Source of the DNA: Rothia santali
GTDB taxonomy: Bacteria; Actinomycetota; Actinomycetes; Actinomycetales; Micrococcaceae
DNA length: 61,957 bases
NCBI RefSeq assembly: GCF_024199905.1
Contig: NZ_JANAFB010000021.1
Coordinates: 1-61,957, forward strand
Reading direction: 5' to 3'
Below are positions 53,549-61,957 of the stretch, in pieces; position 1 is the first letter of the stretch, and every line of letters starts with the position of its first letter. Position numbers and translations under genes: made by a program. The notes beneath the pieces are model-generated. The model saw only the letters and a program-made list of their open reading frames with translations, was not told where the DNA came from and made no database searches.

Positions 53549-54705
53549 GGTGTTCCTCCTGTGGCTGGTGCGTGCGGCGGGCCGGTCGCCCGCCTCACCC
53601 GATCCAACCCGGCCGGCCTTGCCCCCGGGGAACGAGAGGGGTAACTCCGCCTGTCCGCCGCCTGCACGCCCGGGGCGACGCGGGCGGCGAGCTCCGCGTG
53701 GGCCGCGGCGAGGCGCCGCAGCCAACAGTCCCGCCGCTCGCCCCCCACCTCGTAGCGCTCCAGCAGCTCCGGCGCCGGCTCGGTGCGCCCGACCGGGAGC
53801 ACCCCGCCGGAGGGGATCAGGGGCTCCGCCACCAGGTCCCCGGCCAGCAGGGAGGCCGTGCCGAGCCCGCAGGCGTGCGGCAGCTCCGGCAGGGCCGCGG
53901 CGAGGGCCAGCCCGGCGCTCATGCCCACCGAGGTCTCCAGCGCCGAGCTGACGACGGCGGGCAGCCCGGACCGCTCGATCACCTCCAGCGCACTGCGCAC
54001 CCCGCCCAGCGGCGGGGCCTTGACCACGATCAGGTCGGCCGCGCCCGCGCGGGCGACCCGCAGCGGGTCGTCCTCCTTGCGCACCGACTCGTCCGCGGCG
54101 ATGGGCACCGGGACCTCACGGCGGCGCAGCTCCTCCCGCAGCCGGGCGAGGCCCTCGATGCTCGGGACCGGCTGCTCGACGTAGGCCGGCTCGAACTCGG
54201 CGAGGGCCAGCAGGGCCCGCAGCGCGGCCTCGTGGTCCCAGCCCCCGTTCGCGTCCATCTTCAGGACCGCGGCGGGGGCGGCCCGGCGGACGGCGCGCAC
54301 GCGGGCGACGTCGTCCGCCAGGGACTGACCGCGCTCCGCGACCTTGATCTTGACCTCGCGGACCTCGCCGGGGAAGCGGTCCAGGACCGCGGCGACCCGG
54401 CCCGGCTCCACGGCGGGCACGGTGGCGTTGACGGGCACCTCCCGGCGCCGCGGCGTCGGGAACTCGCGGTGGGCGGCCTCCACGGCGCACGCGAGCCACC
54501 GGGAGGCCTCGGCCGGCCCGTACTCGAGGAAGGGGCAGAACTCGCCCCATCCGGCCGGCCCGCGGAACAGCAGGGCCTCCCGGTGCTCGACGCCGCGGAA
54601 GCGCACGGTCAGCGGGACCGAGACCACGCGGGCCGTCTCGAGGAGCTCGGCGAGGGGCGGCAGGGGCCCGGAGGCGGGCGGCGGTGCGGGGGTCATGGTT
54701 ACCAT
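53545..54705 (-). CDS. menC: o-Succinylbenzoate synthase
   Basis: The 386-residue enolase-superfamily enzyme forms o-succinylbenzoate in menaquinone synthesis. Catalytic features are the KIKVAE Lys pair (about 151-156), the metal ligands in KMDANGGW, YVEQPVPS and IAADESV, and the second Lys in IVVKAPPLGG. The last 50 residues are an Arg/Ala/Pro-rich tail beyond the fold. Start 54705 (ATG), or 54696 in frame. The stop is embedded in the PhoX start. MenB is 6 kb away and MenD is in the broken chimera. Confidence 0.92.
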   Translation of the reverse strand: MVTMTPAPPPASGPLPPLAELLETARVVSVPLTVRFRGVEHREALLFRGPAGWGEFCPFLEYGPAEASRWLACAVEAAHREFPTPRRREVPVNATVPAVEPGRVAAVLDRFPGEVREVKIKVAERGQSLADDVARVRAVRRAAPAAVLKMDANGGWDHEAALRALLALAEFEPAYVEQPVPSIEGLARLREELRRREVPVPIAADESVRKEDDPLRVARAGAADLIVVKAPPLGGVRSALEVIERSGLPAVVSSALETSVGMSAGLALAAALPELPHACGLGTASLLAGDLVAEPLIPSGGVLPVGRTEPAPELLERYEVGGERRDCWLRRLAAAHAELAARVAPGVQAADRRSYPSRSPGARPAGLDRVRRATGPPHAPATGGTP

Positions 54706-54855
54706 GGTGCCCCGGACGGGCCGCCGGCGGCGAGCGCCCAGGGAACGTCCAGCCAAACCGTGCGTTACGAGCAGGTTCCCCTGGCATCGTCGGGTGCAGT
54801 ATTTGAGCTGGTCATGCGTCGATACACTGTGGATGACAATTCTGCTGACGGGAGG

Positions 54856-55776
54856 ATGGTGAGCACCGGGCCGATGAGCACCGATCCGCACCACGGCGCG
54901 CCTCCCGCCCCCCGCCCGGGCGTCGGCGCCGTGCTGAAGCACCTCGTCGCCATGGGCCTGATGGTCGCGGGACTGGTCCTCACCGTCTGGGCCTTCCTGT
55001 ACACCTCCACGGGTCAGTGGATCGACGAGACCGCGCTGACCGAGGTCAGCGGCACGCTGATCCGCTACAGCTCGCCCTCGACCGACCTCCTGGACGCCCT
55101 CCCGCTGATCTCCGGCGTGCTGGCGGCCCTCGGGATCGGCCTGGTGCTCGTGCGGCGCCACCGCTTCGTCCCCGCCCTGGTGGGTCTGCTGATGGCCGGC
55201 GGGGCCAACGGCACGACGCAGCTGCTGAAGCACTCGGTCCTCGAGAAGCCCGACCTGGGCATCCAGGACGCGACCCTAAACTCGCTGCCCTCGGGGCACA
55301 CGACCTTCGCGGCCGCCGCCGGCGCCGCCCTGTTCCTGGCCGCGCCCAAGCGGTGGCGCCCCGCGCTCGCGGTGCTGATGGCGGGGCTCGCGATCACCAC
55401 CGGCGTCGCGACCGTGATCAACGCGTGGCACCGGCCCGCCGACGTCGTGGCCGCGCTGTTCGTGGTCGGCGCGTGGACCGTACTCGGCCTGCTGATCCTG
55501 CGGTTCCTGCCCGCCGAGGCGCGGGACACCGCGAGCACCCGGCACTCGGGGATGCTGCTGATCCCGCTGTTCGTGATCGTGGGCCTGTTCATGGCGTTCT
55601 GCGCCGGGGCCACCTACGTGGTCGCGGCCAACCAGCACTTCGCCGGAGCGGCGCTGCTGGGCAGCCTGTGCCTGATCGGGGCCGTGGGACTGCTGACCAA
55701 CGCGCTGTTGGTGGGGCTGCTCAGGATGCGCAAACCGGCCTCGGAGCGGGCGTACACCCGCGTCTGGACCTACTGA
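54856..55776 (+). CDS. PAP2-family phosphatase, membrane-bound
   Basis: About 306 residues with six hydrophobic segments. PAP2 motifs: KHSVLEKPD (motif 1), SLPSGHTTFAAAAG (motif 2, catalytic His) and NAWHRPADVVAA (motif 3, catalytic His and Asp). Likely substrates are phosphatidic acid or undecaprenyl pyrophosphate. Start choice is open: ATG 54856 abuts GGAGG too closely, so GTG 54859 or ATG 54874 are possible. Confidence 0.88.
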   Translation: MVSTGPMSTDPHHGAPPAPRPGVGAVLKHLVAMGLMVAGLVLTVWAFLYTSTGQWIDETALTEVSGTLIRYSSPSTDLLDALPLISGVLAALGIGLVLVRRHRFVPALVGLLMAGGANGTTQLLKHSVLEKPDLGIQDATLNSLPSGHTTFAAAAGAALFLAAPKRWRPALAVLMAGLAITTGVATVINAWHRPADVVAALFVVGAWTVLGLLILRFLPAEARDTASTRHSGMLLIPLFVIVGLFMAFCAGATYVVAANQHFAGAALLGSLCLIGAVGLLTNALLVGLLRMRKPASERAYTRVWTY

Positions 55777-55828
55777 GCCCGCGCGTCCGGACCGGCTGAG
55801 CCGCAAGTCCGGACCTCTTGACCCGCAG
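55762..55828. repeat. 22-23-bp tandem duplication of the PAP2 gene's 3' end
   Basis: GTC(T/C)GGACC...TGAGCC, which contains the last codons and stop of the PAP2 gene, recurs at 55785 and 55807 (first copy 55762). Confidence 0.65.
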
Positions 55829-55845
55829 GCCCGGGCGGCGGTGGG

Positions 55846-56751
55846 CTAGAGCGCCTCGCCTCGGGTGATGGGTCCGGTCAGGCCCTCGGGGGTCTCCTCC
55901 GCGACCATGTCGTCGCTCTCCAGCCCCCGGGACTTCAGCCACTCCAGGCGGTCCAGGAGGATCCGGGTCACCCCGGCGTCGTAGGGCAGCTTGTACATGG
56001 CCGCCGTGGTGGGGCCCGCCAGGGGGTTCGCGGTGGAGGCAGAGATGCGGTCGATCGCGTCCCGCATGGTCTCCGACTGGCGCTGCACGAACGCGCGCTC
56101 GACCGGCGTGCCGTGCCCCGGGACGAAGACCCGGTACCGGTCCAGGCCGGCGACCGTGAGCAGGGTCTGGACCCACATGTCGGGGAACGAGTCGTCGAAG
56201 GCCGGGTCCGCGCCCTGCTCGACGACGTCGCCGGTGAACAGCACCTCGTCGACCCCCACGAAGACGTCGTTGTCCGTGTGGCCGAGCCCGAGGTAGAACA
56301 GCGTCACCGCGCGGTCGCCGAGGTCCACCCGGGTGAAGGAGGCGCGCCCGCCGTCGCCCGGGAGCAGGCGGGTGGGCAGCACGATCTCGGTGTTGGGGCC
56401 CTGGGTGTGAGCCATCTCGGGCTCGAGGGTCTCGACGAAGCCCCGCTGCCGGTCGGCGTAGCGCTCCATGGCCCGCAGCGCCTTCGGGTGGGCCCACACG
56501 TCCGTGGTCCCGTCCGCGGCGAAGACGGCGTTGCCGAAGAAGTGGTCGAAGTGCGCGTGAGTGTTGACCACCACGAAGGGCAGGTCGGTGACGCGGCGCG
56601 CGGCGCGGAAGATCTCGGCGCCCTGCCGGGGGCCGGCGCCGGTGTCGATGACCATGGCCTTCTCCCCGCCCACGATCAACCCGGTGTTGAGGCGGTAGTT
56701 ATCCGTGGCGATGACGTAGATGCCATCGGCGATCTCATGTGTACGAGCCAT
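55846..56751 (-). CDS. MBL-fold metallohydrolase
   Basis: About 301 residues with the full beta-lactamase-fold metal set: NTHAHFDHFFGN (about 69-80), GLGHTDNDV, FTGDVVEQG and VPGHGTPVE. It looks like a soluble hydrolase with two bound zinc ions. A C-terminal helical tail of about 60 residues is added. Substrate unknown; relatives include lactonases and class B-like enzymes. ATG 56751 or 56757 are both possible. Confidence 0.8.
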   Translation of the reverse strand: MARTHEIADGIYVIATDNYRLNTGLIVGGEKAMVIDTGAGPRQGAEIFRAARRVTDLPFVVVNTHAHFDHFFGNAVFAADGTTDVWAHPKALRAMERYADRQRGFVETLEPEMAHTQGPNTEIVLPTRLLPGDGGRASFTRVDLGDRAVTLFYLGLGHTDNDVFVGVDEVLFTGDVVEQGADPAFDDSFPDMWVQTLLTVAGLDRYRVFVPGHGTPVERAFVQRQSETMRDAIDRISASTANPLAGPTTAAMYKLPYDAGVTRILLDRLEWLKSRGLESDDMVAEETPEGLTGPITRGEAL

Positions 56752-56891
56752 ATGCATACGGTACTTGATCGGCGGGCCGACGAGGTGATCCTCACGTCCG
56801 CCGCGCCCTTCCGCGACGCCGGCCCGCCCCCGCCCGGCACGCCGCCCCGGCCGCGCGGGTGACCCGCGGGTAGCTGGCTACCATGGGGTCT

Positions 56892-57887
56892 ATGCCCGCT
56901 CTGACCTCCCCCGATGCCTCCCCCGCGCCGGCGCCCCCGGGAGCCGGACGTTACGCGCCCTCCCCCTCGGGGGACCTGCACCTGGGCAATCTGCGCACCG
57001 CCCTGCTGGCGTGGCTGTTCGCTCGGAGCACGGGCCGGGCGTTCCTCCTGCGCGTCGAGGACCTCGACCGCGTGCAGGAGGGCTCCGCGCGGCGCCAGCT
57101 GGAGGACCTGGAGGCCCTCGGCCTGGACTGGGACGCCGAGCCGCTGGTCCAGTCGGAGCGCACTGCCGCCTACGACGACGCCGTCGCGACCCTGCGCGCC
57201 CGCGGGCTGGTCTACGAGTGCTACTGCACGCGCCGGGAGATCCAGGAGGCGGGCTCGGCCCCGCACGGCGCACCCGGCGCCTACCCCGGGACCTGTCGGC
57301 GCCTGACGCGGGCGCAGCGCGAGGAGCGCGCCCGCGAGCGCCCCGCGGCCCTGCGCCTGGCCGCGGACCGGTCCGCGTGGACGGTCCGGGACCGCTACGC
57401 CGGCGAGTACACCGGGGCGGTGGACGACGTCGTCCTGGTCCGCAACGACGGCCGGGCCGCCTACAACCTGGCGGTCGTGGTCGACGACGCCCATCAGGGG
57501 GTCGACCAGGTGGTCCGCGGCGACGACCTGCTCTCCTCCGCCCCGCGCCAGGCCTACCTCGCCCACCTCCTGGGGCTGGCGCAGCCCGGGTACGTCCACG
57601 TGCCGCTCGCGCTCAACCGCGAGGGCCGGCGCCTGGCCAAGCGCGACGGCGCGGTGACGCTGCGGCAGCTGCGCGAGGCCGGGGTCGGGGCCGGCGACGT
57701 CGTGCGCCTGATCGCCGCCTCGATCCCGCTGCGGCCCCTCCCCGGCCCGGGCGACGCCGGCCGCTCCGGTGCGCGCCTGCCCCGCACCGCCGGGCAGATG
57801 CTCGAGGTCTTCGACCCGGAGGCGCTCTCCCGCGAGCCGTGGGTTTTGCGCGACCCGATCGAGGAGGCGGCCCGTGTCGCTGACTGA
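56892..57887 (+). CDS. gluQ: Glutamyl-Q tRNA(Asp) synthetase
   Basis: 331 residues, a truncated GluRS that attaches glutamate to queuosine in tRNA-Asp. It has the HIGH-like [29 protein letters not shown], zinc ligands in [10 protein letters not shown] and YPGTCR, and a KMSKS-like RLAKRD. It lacks the anticodon-binding domain, as the family does. ATG 56892 would be leaderless from a TACCAT box at 56879-56884; ATG 56883 is the alternative. Confidence 0.93.
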   Translation: MPALTSPDASPAPAPPGAGRYAPSPSGDLHLGNLRTALLAWLFARSTGRAFLLRVEDLDRVQEGSARRQLEDLEALGLDWDAEPLVQSERTAAYDDAVATLRARGLVYECYCTRREIQEAGSAPHGAPGAYPGTCRRLTRAQREERARERPAALRLAADRSAWTVRDRYAGEYTGAVDDVVLVRNDGRAAYNLAVVVDDAHQGVDQVVRGDDLLSSAPRQAYLAHLLGLAQPGYVHVPLALNREGRRLAKRDGAVTLRQLREAGVGAGDVVRLIAASIPLRPLPGPGDAGRSGARLPRTAGQMLEVFDPEALSREPWVLRDPIEEAARVAD

Positions 57888-58809
57888 GCGCATCCCCCAC
57901 CGGCACCGGGGCACCGCGGCGGTGCTCGCCGTCCTGCTCGGCGCGACCGCGCTGCAGAGCACGGCCGCCCTGGCCACCACGCTCTTCGAGCGGCTCGGGC
58001 CCACGGGCGTGTCCGGGCTGAGGATGCTGACCGCGGCCGTGTTCCTGCTGGCCGTGGCGCGCCCGGCGTTCTGGCGGTTCACCCGGAGGGACTGGGCCTC
58101 GGTCGTCTCCTACGGGATCGTGGCCTCGCTCATGAACGTGTTCTTCTACCTCGCCGTGGACCGGATCCCCCTGGGGGTGACCGTCACGATCGAGTACCTG
58201 GGCGCCTTCGCGGTCGCGCTGATCGGGGTGCGGCGGGTGCGGGACGGGCTCTTCGCGGTCGGGGCGCTGGCCGGCGTCGTGATGATCGCCGGGCCCACGG
58301 TCGGCTCGACCGACCTGCTGGGGTACCTCTTCGCCGCGTGCGCGGCCGCCTCGCTGGCCGGGTACACGCTGCTGGCCGGGAAGATCGGGACGGGGACGCC
58401 GGCGTCCTCGGGCATCAAGGGGCTCTCGGTCTCGATCGCGATCGGCGCGATCCTGCTCTCGCCCGCGACCGCCGGGGCGATCCCCCACATGGTGCCCTCG
58501 GACTGGGCGCTGGTCGCGTGCATCGGCGTCGTGGGGCTGGCGCTGGCCTTCAGCTGCGACGCGCTCGCGGTGACCCTGACCAGCCCCGCCGCGGCCGGGG
58601 TGTTCTTCAGCCTCGACCCCGTGGTGTCCTCCCTCGTGGGGATCCTCCTGCTCGGCCAGCTCCTGCCGCCCCTGGCCTACGTGGGCATCGGGCTGATCGT
58701 GCTCTCGGGGGCCGCGGTGACCTGGCGGGCCAATCGCAGCGCCGCGCAGCTGGCGGCGCACACCGCGTCGCTGCGCGCCGTCGACGCCGTGGAGGCGCGG
58801 CGGGGCTGA
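57874..58809 (+). CDS. EamA/RhtA-type exporter
   Basis: 311 residues with ten hydrophobic helices arranged as two EamA repeats ([21 protein letters not shown] in the first and [22 protein letters not shown] in the second). RhtA relatives export threonine and homoserine. GTG 57874 starts 14 bases inside gluQ, so it is translationally coupled. Substrate not established. Confidence 0.85.
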   Translation: MSLTERIPHRHRGTAAVLAVLLGATALQSTAALATTLFERLGPTGVSGLRMLTAAVFLLAVARPAFWRFTRRDWASVVSYGIVASLMNVFFYLAVDRIPLGVTVTIEYLGAFAVALIGVRRVRDGLFAVGALAGVVMIAGPTVGSTDLLGYLFAACAAASLAGYTLLAGKIGTGTPASSGIKGLSVSIAIGAILLSPATAGAIPHMVPSDWALVACIGVVGLALAFSCDALAVTLTSPAAAGVFFSLDPVVSSLVGILLLGQLLPPLAYVGIGLIVLSGAAVTWRANRSAAQLAAHTASLRAVDAVEARRG

Positions 58810-59006
58810 AGGCTCGGGCGCCGCGTCCGCCCGGTCCTTGACCCGCCCCCTCGCGGACGCGTAGTTTCGCCTGCGGTTTGTGTGACGGCGTCGCGCGCCG
58901 CCGCTTGTACATCAGCACCCTTATCGTGTTTACTGAGCTACTTCGTGCCTACGTAACGCCTCGCACATATATCGCACCGAACGAGACCTACTGGAGACAC
59001 CGCACC

Positions 59007-60572
59007 ATGACTGATCAGACGTATCAGTACATCGCCATCGGGATCTACTTCCTCGGCATGATCGCCATCGGCCTCTGGGCCAGCACCAAGAACACCGACA
59101 CCGAGGACTACATGCTCGGCGGACGCTCCCTGCGGCCGTCCGTGGCCGCCCTCTCCGCGGGCGCCTCCGACATGTCCGGGTGGCTCGTCATGGGCCTGCC
59201 GGGCGCGATCTACATGGTCGGGCTCCTGGACGCCTGGATGGCCATCGGGCTGACCATCGGCGCCTGGGTCAACTGGAAGCTGGTGGCGCCGCGGCTGCGC
59301 GCGTACTCCGAGGTGGCGGGCAACGCCATCACCATCCCGTCCTTCTTCGACAACCGGCTCAAGGCGCACGGGCTCTCGAGCCGGATCCTCCGCGTCTCCT
59401 GCGGCCTGATCATCCTGCTCTTCTTCATCTTCTACGTCTCCTCCGGCATGGTCGCGGGCGGCAAGTTCTACCAGACCGCCTTCGGCGGCGACTACCTGCT
59501 CGGCATGCTGGTCATCGCCGGGGTGACCATCCTGTACACCCTCTTCGGCGGCTTCCTCGGCGCCACGTTCACCGACGTCGCGCAGGGCCTGCTGATCCTC
59601 GTCGCGCTGGTCGCCGTCCCGATCGTGGCGATGTTCGAGTACGGCGGGCCCGCCGAGGTCTTCGGCGCCGTGCGGGAGGCCAACCCCGACGCGCTCTCGC
59701 TGACCGCCGGGGCCACCGTCGTCGGGGTCGCCTCCTCCCTCGCCTGGGGGCTCGGCTACTTCGGCCAGCCGCACATCGTGGTCCGCTTCATGGCACTGCG
59801 TAAGCCCACCGACGCCCCCACCGGGCGCCGCATCGGCATCTCCTGGATGGTCCTCGTGGTGCTGGGCACCGTCTCCACCGCCCTGACCGGCATCGCCTAC
59901 TTCTCCACCCACCCCGAGGCGAGCCTGACCGACGCCCAGAGCGCCGAGACGGTGTTCCTGGACCTCGCGCAGATCCTCTTCCACCCGCTCGTGGCCGGGT
60001 TCGTCCTCGCGGCGGTGCTCGCGGCCATCATGTCCACCGTGTCCTCCCAGCTCATCGTCTCCTCCTCGGCGGCCGTGGAGGACCTGGCGATGCTGGTCAT
60101 CAAGCGCAAGCTCGCCCCGCGCGTCCAGCTGTGGATGAGCCGCGGCTCCGTGCTCGCCGTCGCGCTGATCGCCGCGGCCATCGCGTTCGACGACGAGGCC
60201 GCCGTCCTGGACCTCGTGTCCTTCGCCTGGGCGGGCTTCGGCGCCGCCTTCGGCCCGCTGATGCTGCTGGCCCTGTACTGGCGGAAGCTCACCGCCACGG
60301 GCGGCCTGCTGTCCATGCTGACCGGCGCCGGGGTCACCATCCTGTGGGCCTACGTGATCGGCGACCCCGAGTCCACCGGCATCCTCGGCCTGTACGAGAT
60401 CGTGCCCGGCTTCGCCGCCGCGCTGGTCGTGGGCGTGGTCGTCTCCCTGGCGACCTACCGGCCCTCCGAGCGGATCGAGCGGGAGTTCGAGGCGGCGCGC
60501 GTCTTCGCCCGGACCGGGGAGATCCCGGCCTCCGAGGAGCGCGAGGCCGAGTCGGTGGGCAGCCGCGGCTGA
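59007..60572 (+). CDS. putP: Sodium/proline symporter
   Basis: 521 residues with about 13 membrane helices. SSS family signatures are GGRSLRPSVAALSAGASDMSGWLVMGLPG (residues about 33-61, sodium and proline sites), GYFGQPHIVVRFMAL and AAIMSTVSSQLIVSSSA. This matches PutP closely. ATG 59007 follows CTGGAGA. The 197 bases upstream are unusually AT-rich for the window (about 58870-59000) and should contain the promoter, but I cannot fix a -35/-10 pair. Confidence 0.92.
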   Translation: MTDQTYQYIAIGIYFLGMIAIGLWASTKNTDTEDYMLGGRSLRPSVAALSAGASDMSGWLVMGLPGAIYMVGLLDAWMAIGLTIGAWVNWKLVAPRLRAYSEVAGNAITIPSFFDNRLKAHGLSSRILRVSCGLIILLFFIFYVSSGMVAGGKFYQTAFGGDYLLGMLVIAGVTILYTLFGGFLGATFTDVAQGLLILVALVAVPIVAMFEYGGPAEVFGAVREANPDALSLTAGATVVGVASSLAWGLGYFGQPHIVVRFMALRKPTDAPTGRRIGISWMVLVVLGTVSTALTGIAYFSTHPEASLTDAQSAETVFLDLAQILFHPLVAGFVLAAVLAAIMSTVSSQLIVSSSAAVEDLAMLVIKRKLAPRVQLWMSRGSVLAVALIAAAIAFDDEAAVLDLVSFAWAGFGAAFGPLMLLALYWRKLTATGGLLSMLTGAGVTILWAYVIGDPESTGILGLYEIVPGFAAALVVGVVVSLATYRPSERIEREFEAARVFARTGEIPASEEREAESVGSRG

Positions 60573-60597
60573 TCGCGGGAGCCTCCCACCGGACCGC

Positions 60598-60633
60598 GGG
60601 GCCGGCGTCGTCATCACCGACGACGCCGGCCCC
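60598..60633. terminator. Hairpin terminator after putP
   Basis: A 15-bp perfect stem (60598-60612 with 60619-60633) and a 6-base loop, 25 bases past the putP stop. No T-run. Confidence 0.75.
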
Positions 60634-60696
60634 GTCCGCGTTCCGCGCCGTGGGCCGGGCGCGCCGCCGTGGGCCGCCCGGGGGGCGCCGCGGGAC

Positions 60697-60702
60697 TAGA
60701 CT
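60697..60702 (+). promoter_or_regulatory. -10 box (TAGACT) for menB, near-leaderless
   Basis: TAGACT ends eight bases before the menB ATG at 60711. No ribosome site. Confidence 0.5.
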
Positions 60703-60710
60703 CGGCACCG

Positions 60711-61682
60711 ATGACTACTTCAGCCGCCTCCCCCGCCCCGCTCCCCCCGTCCGTCTCCGAGACCTTCGACCCGCGCCGGTGGCGCCTCGTGGAGGGGTTC
60801 GAGGATCTGCGGGACGTGACGTACCACCGCCAGGTCGAGCGGGACGCCGAGGGCGGCATCGTCCGCGACCTGCCGTGCGTGCGCGTCGCCTTCGACCGCC
60901 CCGAGGTCCGCAACGCCTTCCGCCCCGGCACCGTGGACGAGCTGTACCGCGTCCTGGACCACGCCCGCATGACCGGCGACGTCGGGACCGTGCTGCTGAC
61001 CGGCAACGGCCCCTCCCCCAAGGACGGCGGCTGGGCGTTCTGCTCGGGCGGGGACCAGCGCATCCGCGGACGCGACGGCTACCGCTACGCCGAGGGCGAG
61101 ACGGCGGAGGGCATCGACCCGGCCCGCGCCGGCCGCCTGCACATCCTGGAGGTCCAGCGCCTGATCCGCACGATGCCGAAGGTCGTCATCGCGGTCGTCT
61201 CCGGCTGGGCCGCGGGCGGGGGCCACTCGCTGCACGTGGTCTGCGACCTGACGATCGCCTCGCGCGAGCACGGGATGTTCAAGCAGACCGACGCGACCGT
61301 GGGCTCCTTCGACGCCGGCTACGGCTCGGCGCTCCTGGCCCGCCAGGTGGGCCAGAAGGCCGCCCGCGAGATCTTCTTCCTCGCCCGGGAGTACGACGCC
61401 GAGCGGATGCGTGAGCTGGGCGCGGTCAACATCGTGGCCGAGCACGCCGAGCTGGAGGAGACCGCGCTGGAGTGCGCGGCCGACGTCGCGCGCCAGTCCC
61501 CGCAGGCCATCCGCATGCTCAAGTTCGCGTTCAACCTGCCCGACGACGGCATGGTCGGCCAGCAGGTCTTCGCGGGCGAGGCGACCCGCATGGCCTACAT
61601 GACCGACGAGGCCGTGGAGGGCCGCGACGCGTTCCTCGGCAAGCGCGACCCCGACTGGTCCGGCTACCCGTACTACTTCTGA
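60711..61682 (+). CDS. menB: 1,4-Dihydroxy-2-naphthoyl-CoA synthase
   Basis: 323-residue crotonase-fold enzyme that closes the second ring of menaquinone. MenB features: CSGGDQRIRGRDGY, the oxyanion segment VSGWAAGGGHSLHVVCDLTIAS, the catalytic FKQTDATVGSFDAGYGS and the C-terminal GKRDPDWSGYPYYF that completes the active site of a neighbouring subunit. The stop TGA shares a base with the next ATG. Confidence 0.96.
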   Translation: MTTSAASPAPLPPSVSETFDPRRWRLVEGFEDLRDVTYHRQVERDAEGGIVRDLPCVRVAFDRPEVRNAFRPGTVDELYRVLDHARMTGDVGTVLLTGNGPSPKDGGWAFCSGGDQRIRGRDGYRYAEGETAEGIDPARAGRLHILEVQRLIRTMPKVVIAVVSGWAAGGGHSLHVVCDLTIASREHGMFKQTDATVGSFDAGYGSALLARQVGQKAAREIFFLAREYDAERMRELGAVNIVAEHAELEETALECAADVARQSPQAIRMLKFAFNLPDDGMVGQQVFAGEATRMAYMTDEAVEGRDAFLGKRDPDWSGYPYYF

Positions 61683-61957
61683 TGGGCCCCCACGAGGCGC
61701 TGCCGCCGGGGCCGGCCGGGTCTCCGCCGTCTCCGAACCCGGACGGGGCACCTCCCGGAGACCGGCACGACGCGCTGCCGTCCGAGCTGCGCGCGGCGCG
61801 GCCCCTGCCCGCCCCGGGGCCCGGGCCGGCCGATGCGCCCGCCGCGGGCCGCCGCCCGGCCGGCGACGACGCCGATGCCCGCACCCGGCTCTTCGACCAG
61901 ACCTCCGGCCCGGAGGAGCCCCGGCAGAAGCGCCGGAAGTCCGAGCTGTTCGACCTC
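61682..61957 (+). CDS. Partial ORF after menB, low-complexity N-terminus, off the right edge
   Basis: 92 codons are open from the ATG that overlaps the menB stop (TGATG). The first 70 residues are Pro/Gly/Ala/Arg-rich, then TRLFDQTSG and a basic KRRKSELFDL. I recognise no family. Coupling to menB is the only evidence that it is a gene. It may be the disordered arm of a larger protein. Confidence 0.4.
   Translation, partial: MGPHEALPPGPAGSPPSPNPDGAPPGDRHDALPSELRAARPLPAPGPGPADAPAAGRRPAGDDADARTRLFDQTSGPEEPRQKRRKSELFDL

Noticed and set aside
55846-56751. Class B beta-lactamase resistance gene
   Set aside because: The metal motifs are those of the broad MBL fold. There is no signal peptide and no beta-lactamase-specific feature, so resistance is not supported.
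1-61957. A novel defence or secretion system in the window
   Set aside because: Almost all genes belong to core metabolism, tRNA or envelope synthesis; no cluster of unknown co-directional genes of the needed kind is present.

Overview
The window is about 62 kb of very GC-rich DNA, densely packed with genes. It looks like chromosomal backbone from a mycothiol-using, menaquinone-making actinobacterium of the order Micrococcales, most likely the family Micrococcaceae (Kocuria, Micrococcus or Rothia type). This rests on codon use, many GTG starts, many leaderless transcripts, an S-(hydroxymethyl)mycothiol dehydrogenase, men genes, Mqo and an LtbR-type leucine regulator. The genus is inference. 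I see no rRNA, CRISPR array, insertion sequence, prophage or integrase.

Layout. 0-6.5 kb: a truncated ADP-ribosylglycohydrolase-like gene diverges from sbcD-sbcC, followed by an MFS-like membrane protein. 6.5-14 kb, minus strand: formaldehyde/S-nitrosothiol detoxification (MBL hydrolase and mscR), an alpha/beta hydrolase, YihY, malate:quinone oxidoreductase and an orphan peptide-binding lipoprotein. 14-16.5 kb: tRNA-Leu, a Bcp peroxiredoxin, a MarR regulator, two identical tRNA-Lys genes and a small conserved protein. 16.5-28.8 kb: the branched-chain and serine block, with an ilv leader-peptide attenuator, ilvB-ilvN-ilvC, serA, metG, leuB, ilvE, an FAH-family gene and gltX. 28.8-33 kb: tRNA-Gln, two tRNA-Glu genes and a pair of dynamin-like GTPases. 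33-41 kb: an LtbR-like regulator divergent from leuCD, then murA, plsC, gpsA and ddl. 41-48 kb: a DUF3515 lipoprotein, a wall-spanning surface protein, thiL, a DAK2 protein, recG and rsmD. 48-62 kb: a MenD/aminotransferase chimera, a NUDIX-HAD fusion, PhoX, menC, a PAP2 phosphatase, an MBL hydrolase, gluQ, an EamA exporter, putP, menB and the start of a further ORF.

How the genes work together. IlvB/N/C, LeuB/C/D and IlvE cover most of valine, isoleucine and leucine synthesis (ilvD and leuA are not here). Attenuation at ilvB and an IclR regulator at leuCD are the visible controls. MurA and Ddl serve peptidoglycan, PlsC and GpsA serve phospholipid, and MenC, MenB and part of MenD serve menaquinone, which also accepts electrons from Mqo.

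Two genome-wide oddities stand out. First, degenerate tandem repeats (12-, 15-, 18-, 22-25-, 29-, 35- and 40-bp units) sit in many intergenic gaps and inside variable loops of conserved proteins. Second, in at least five genes (sbcC, the alpha/beta hydrolase, the GTPase pair, the surface protein and thiL) the frame is broken in the most GC-rich, least conserved stretches, while conserved motifs stay intact on both sides. Consensus indels or local hypermutability fit this better than gene death. The most striking single object is the in-frame MenD-aminotransferase chimera at 48173-50197. I found no convincing new defence or mobile system.
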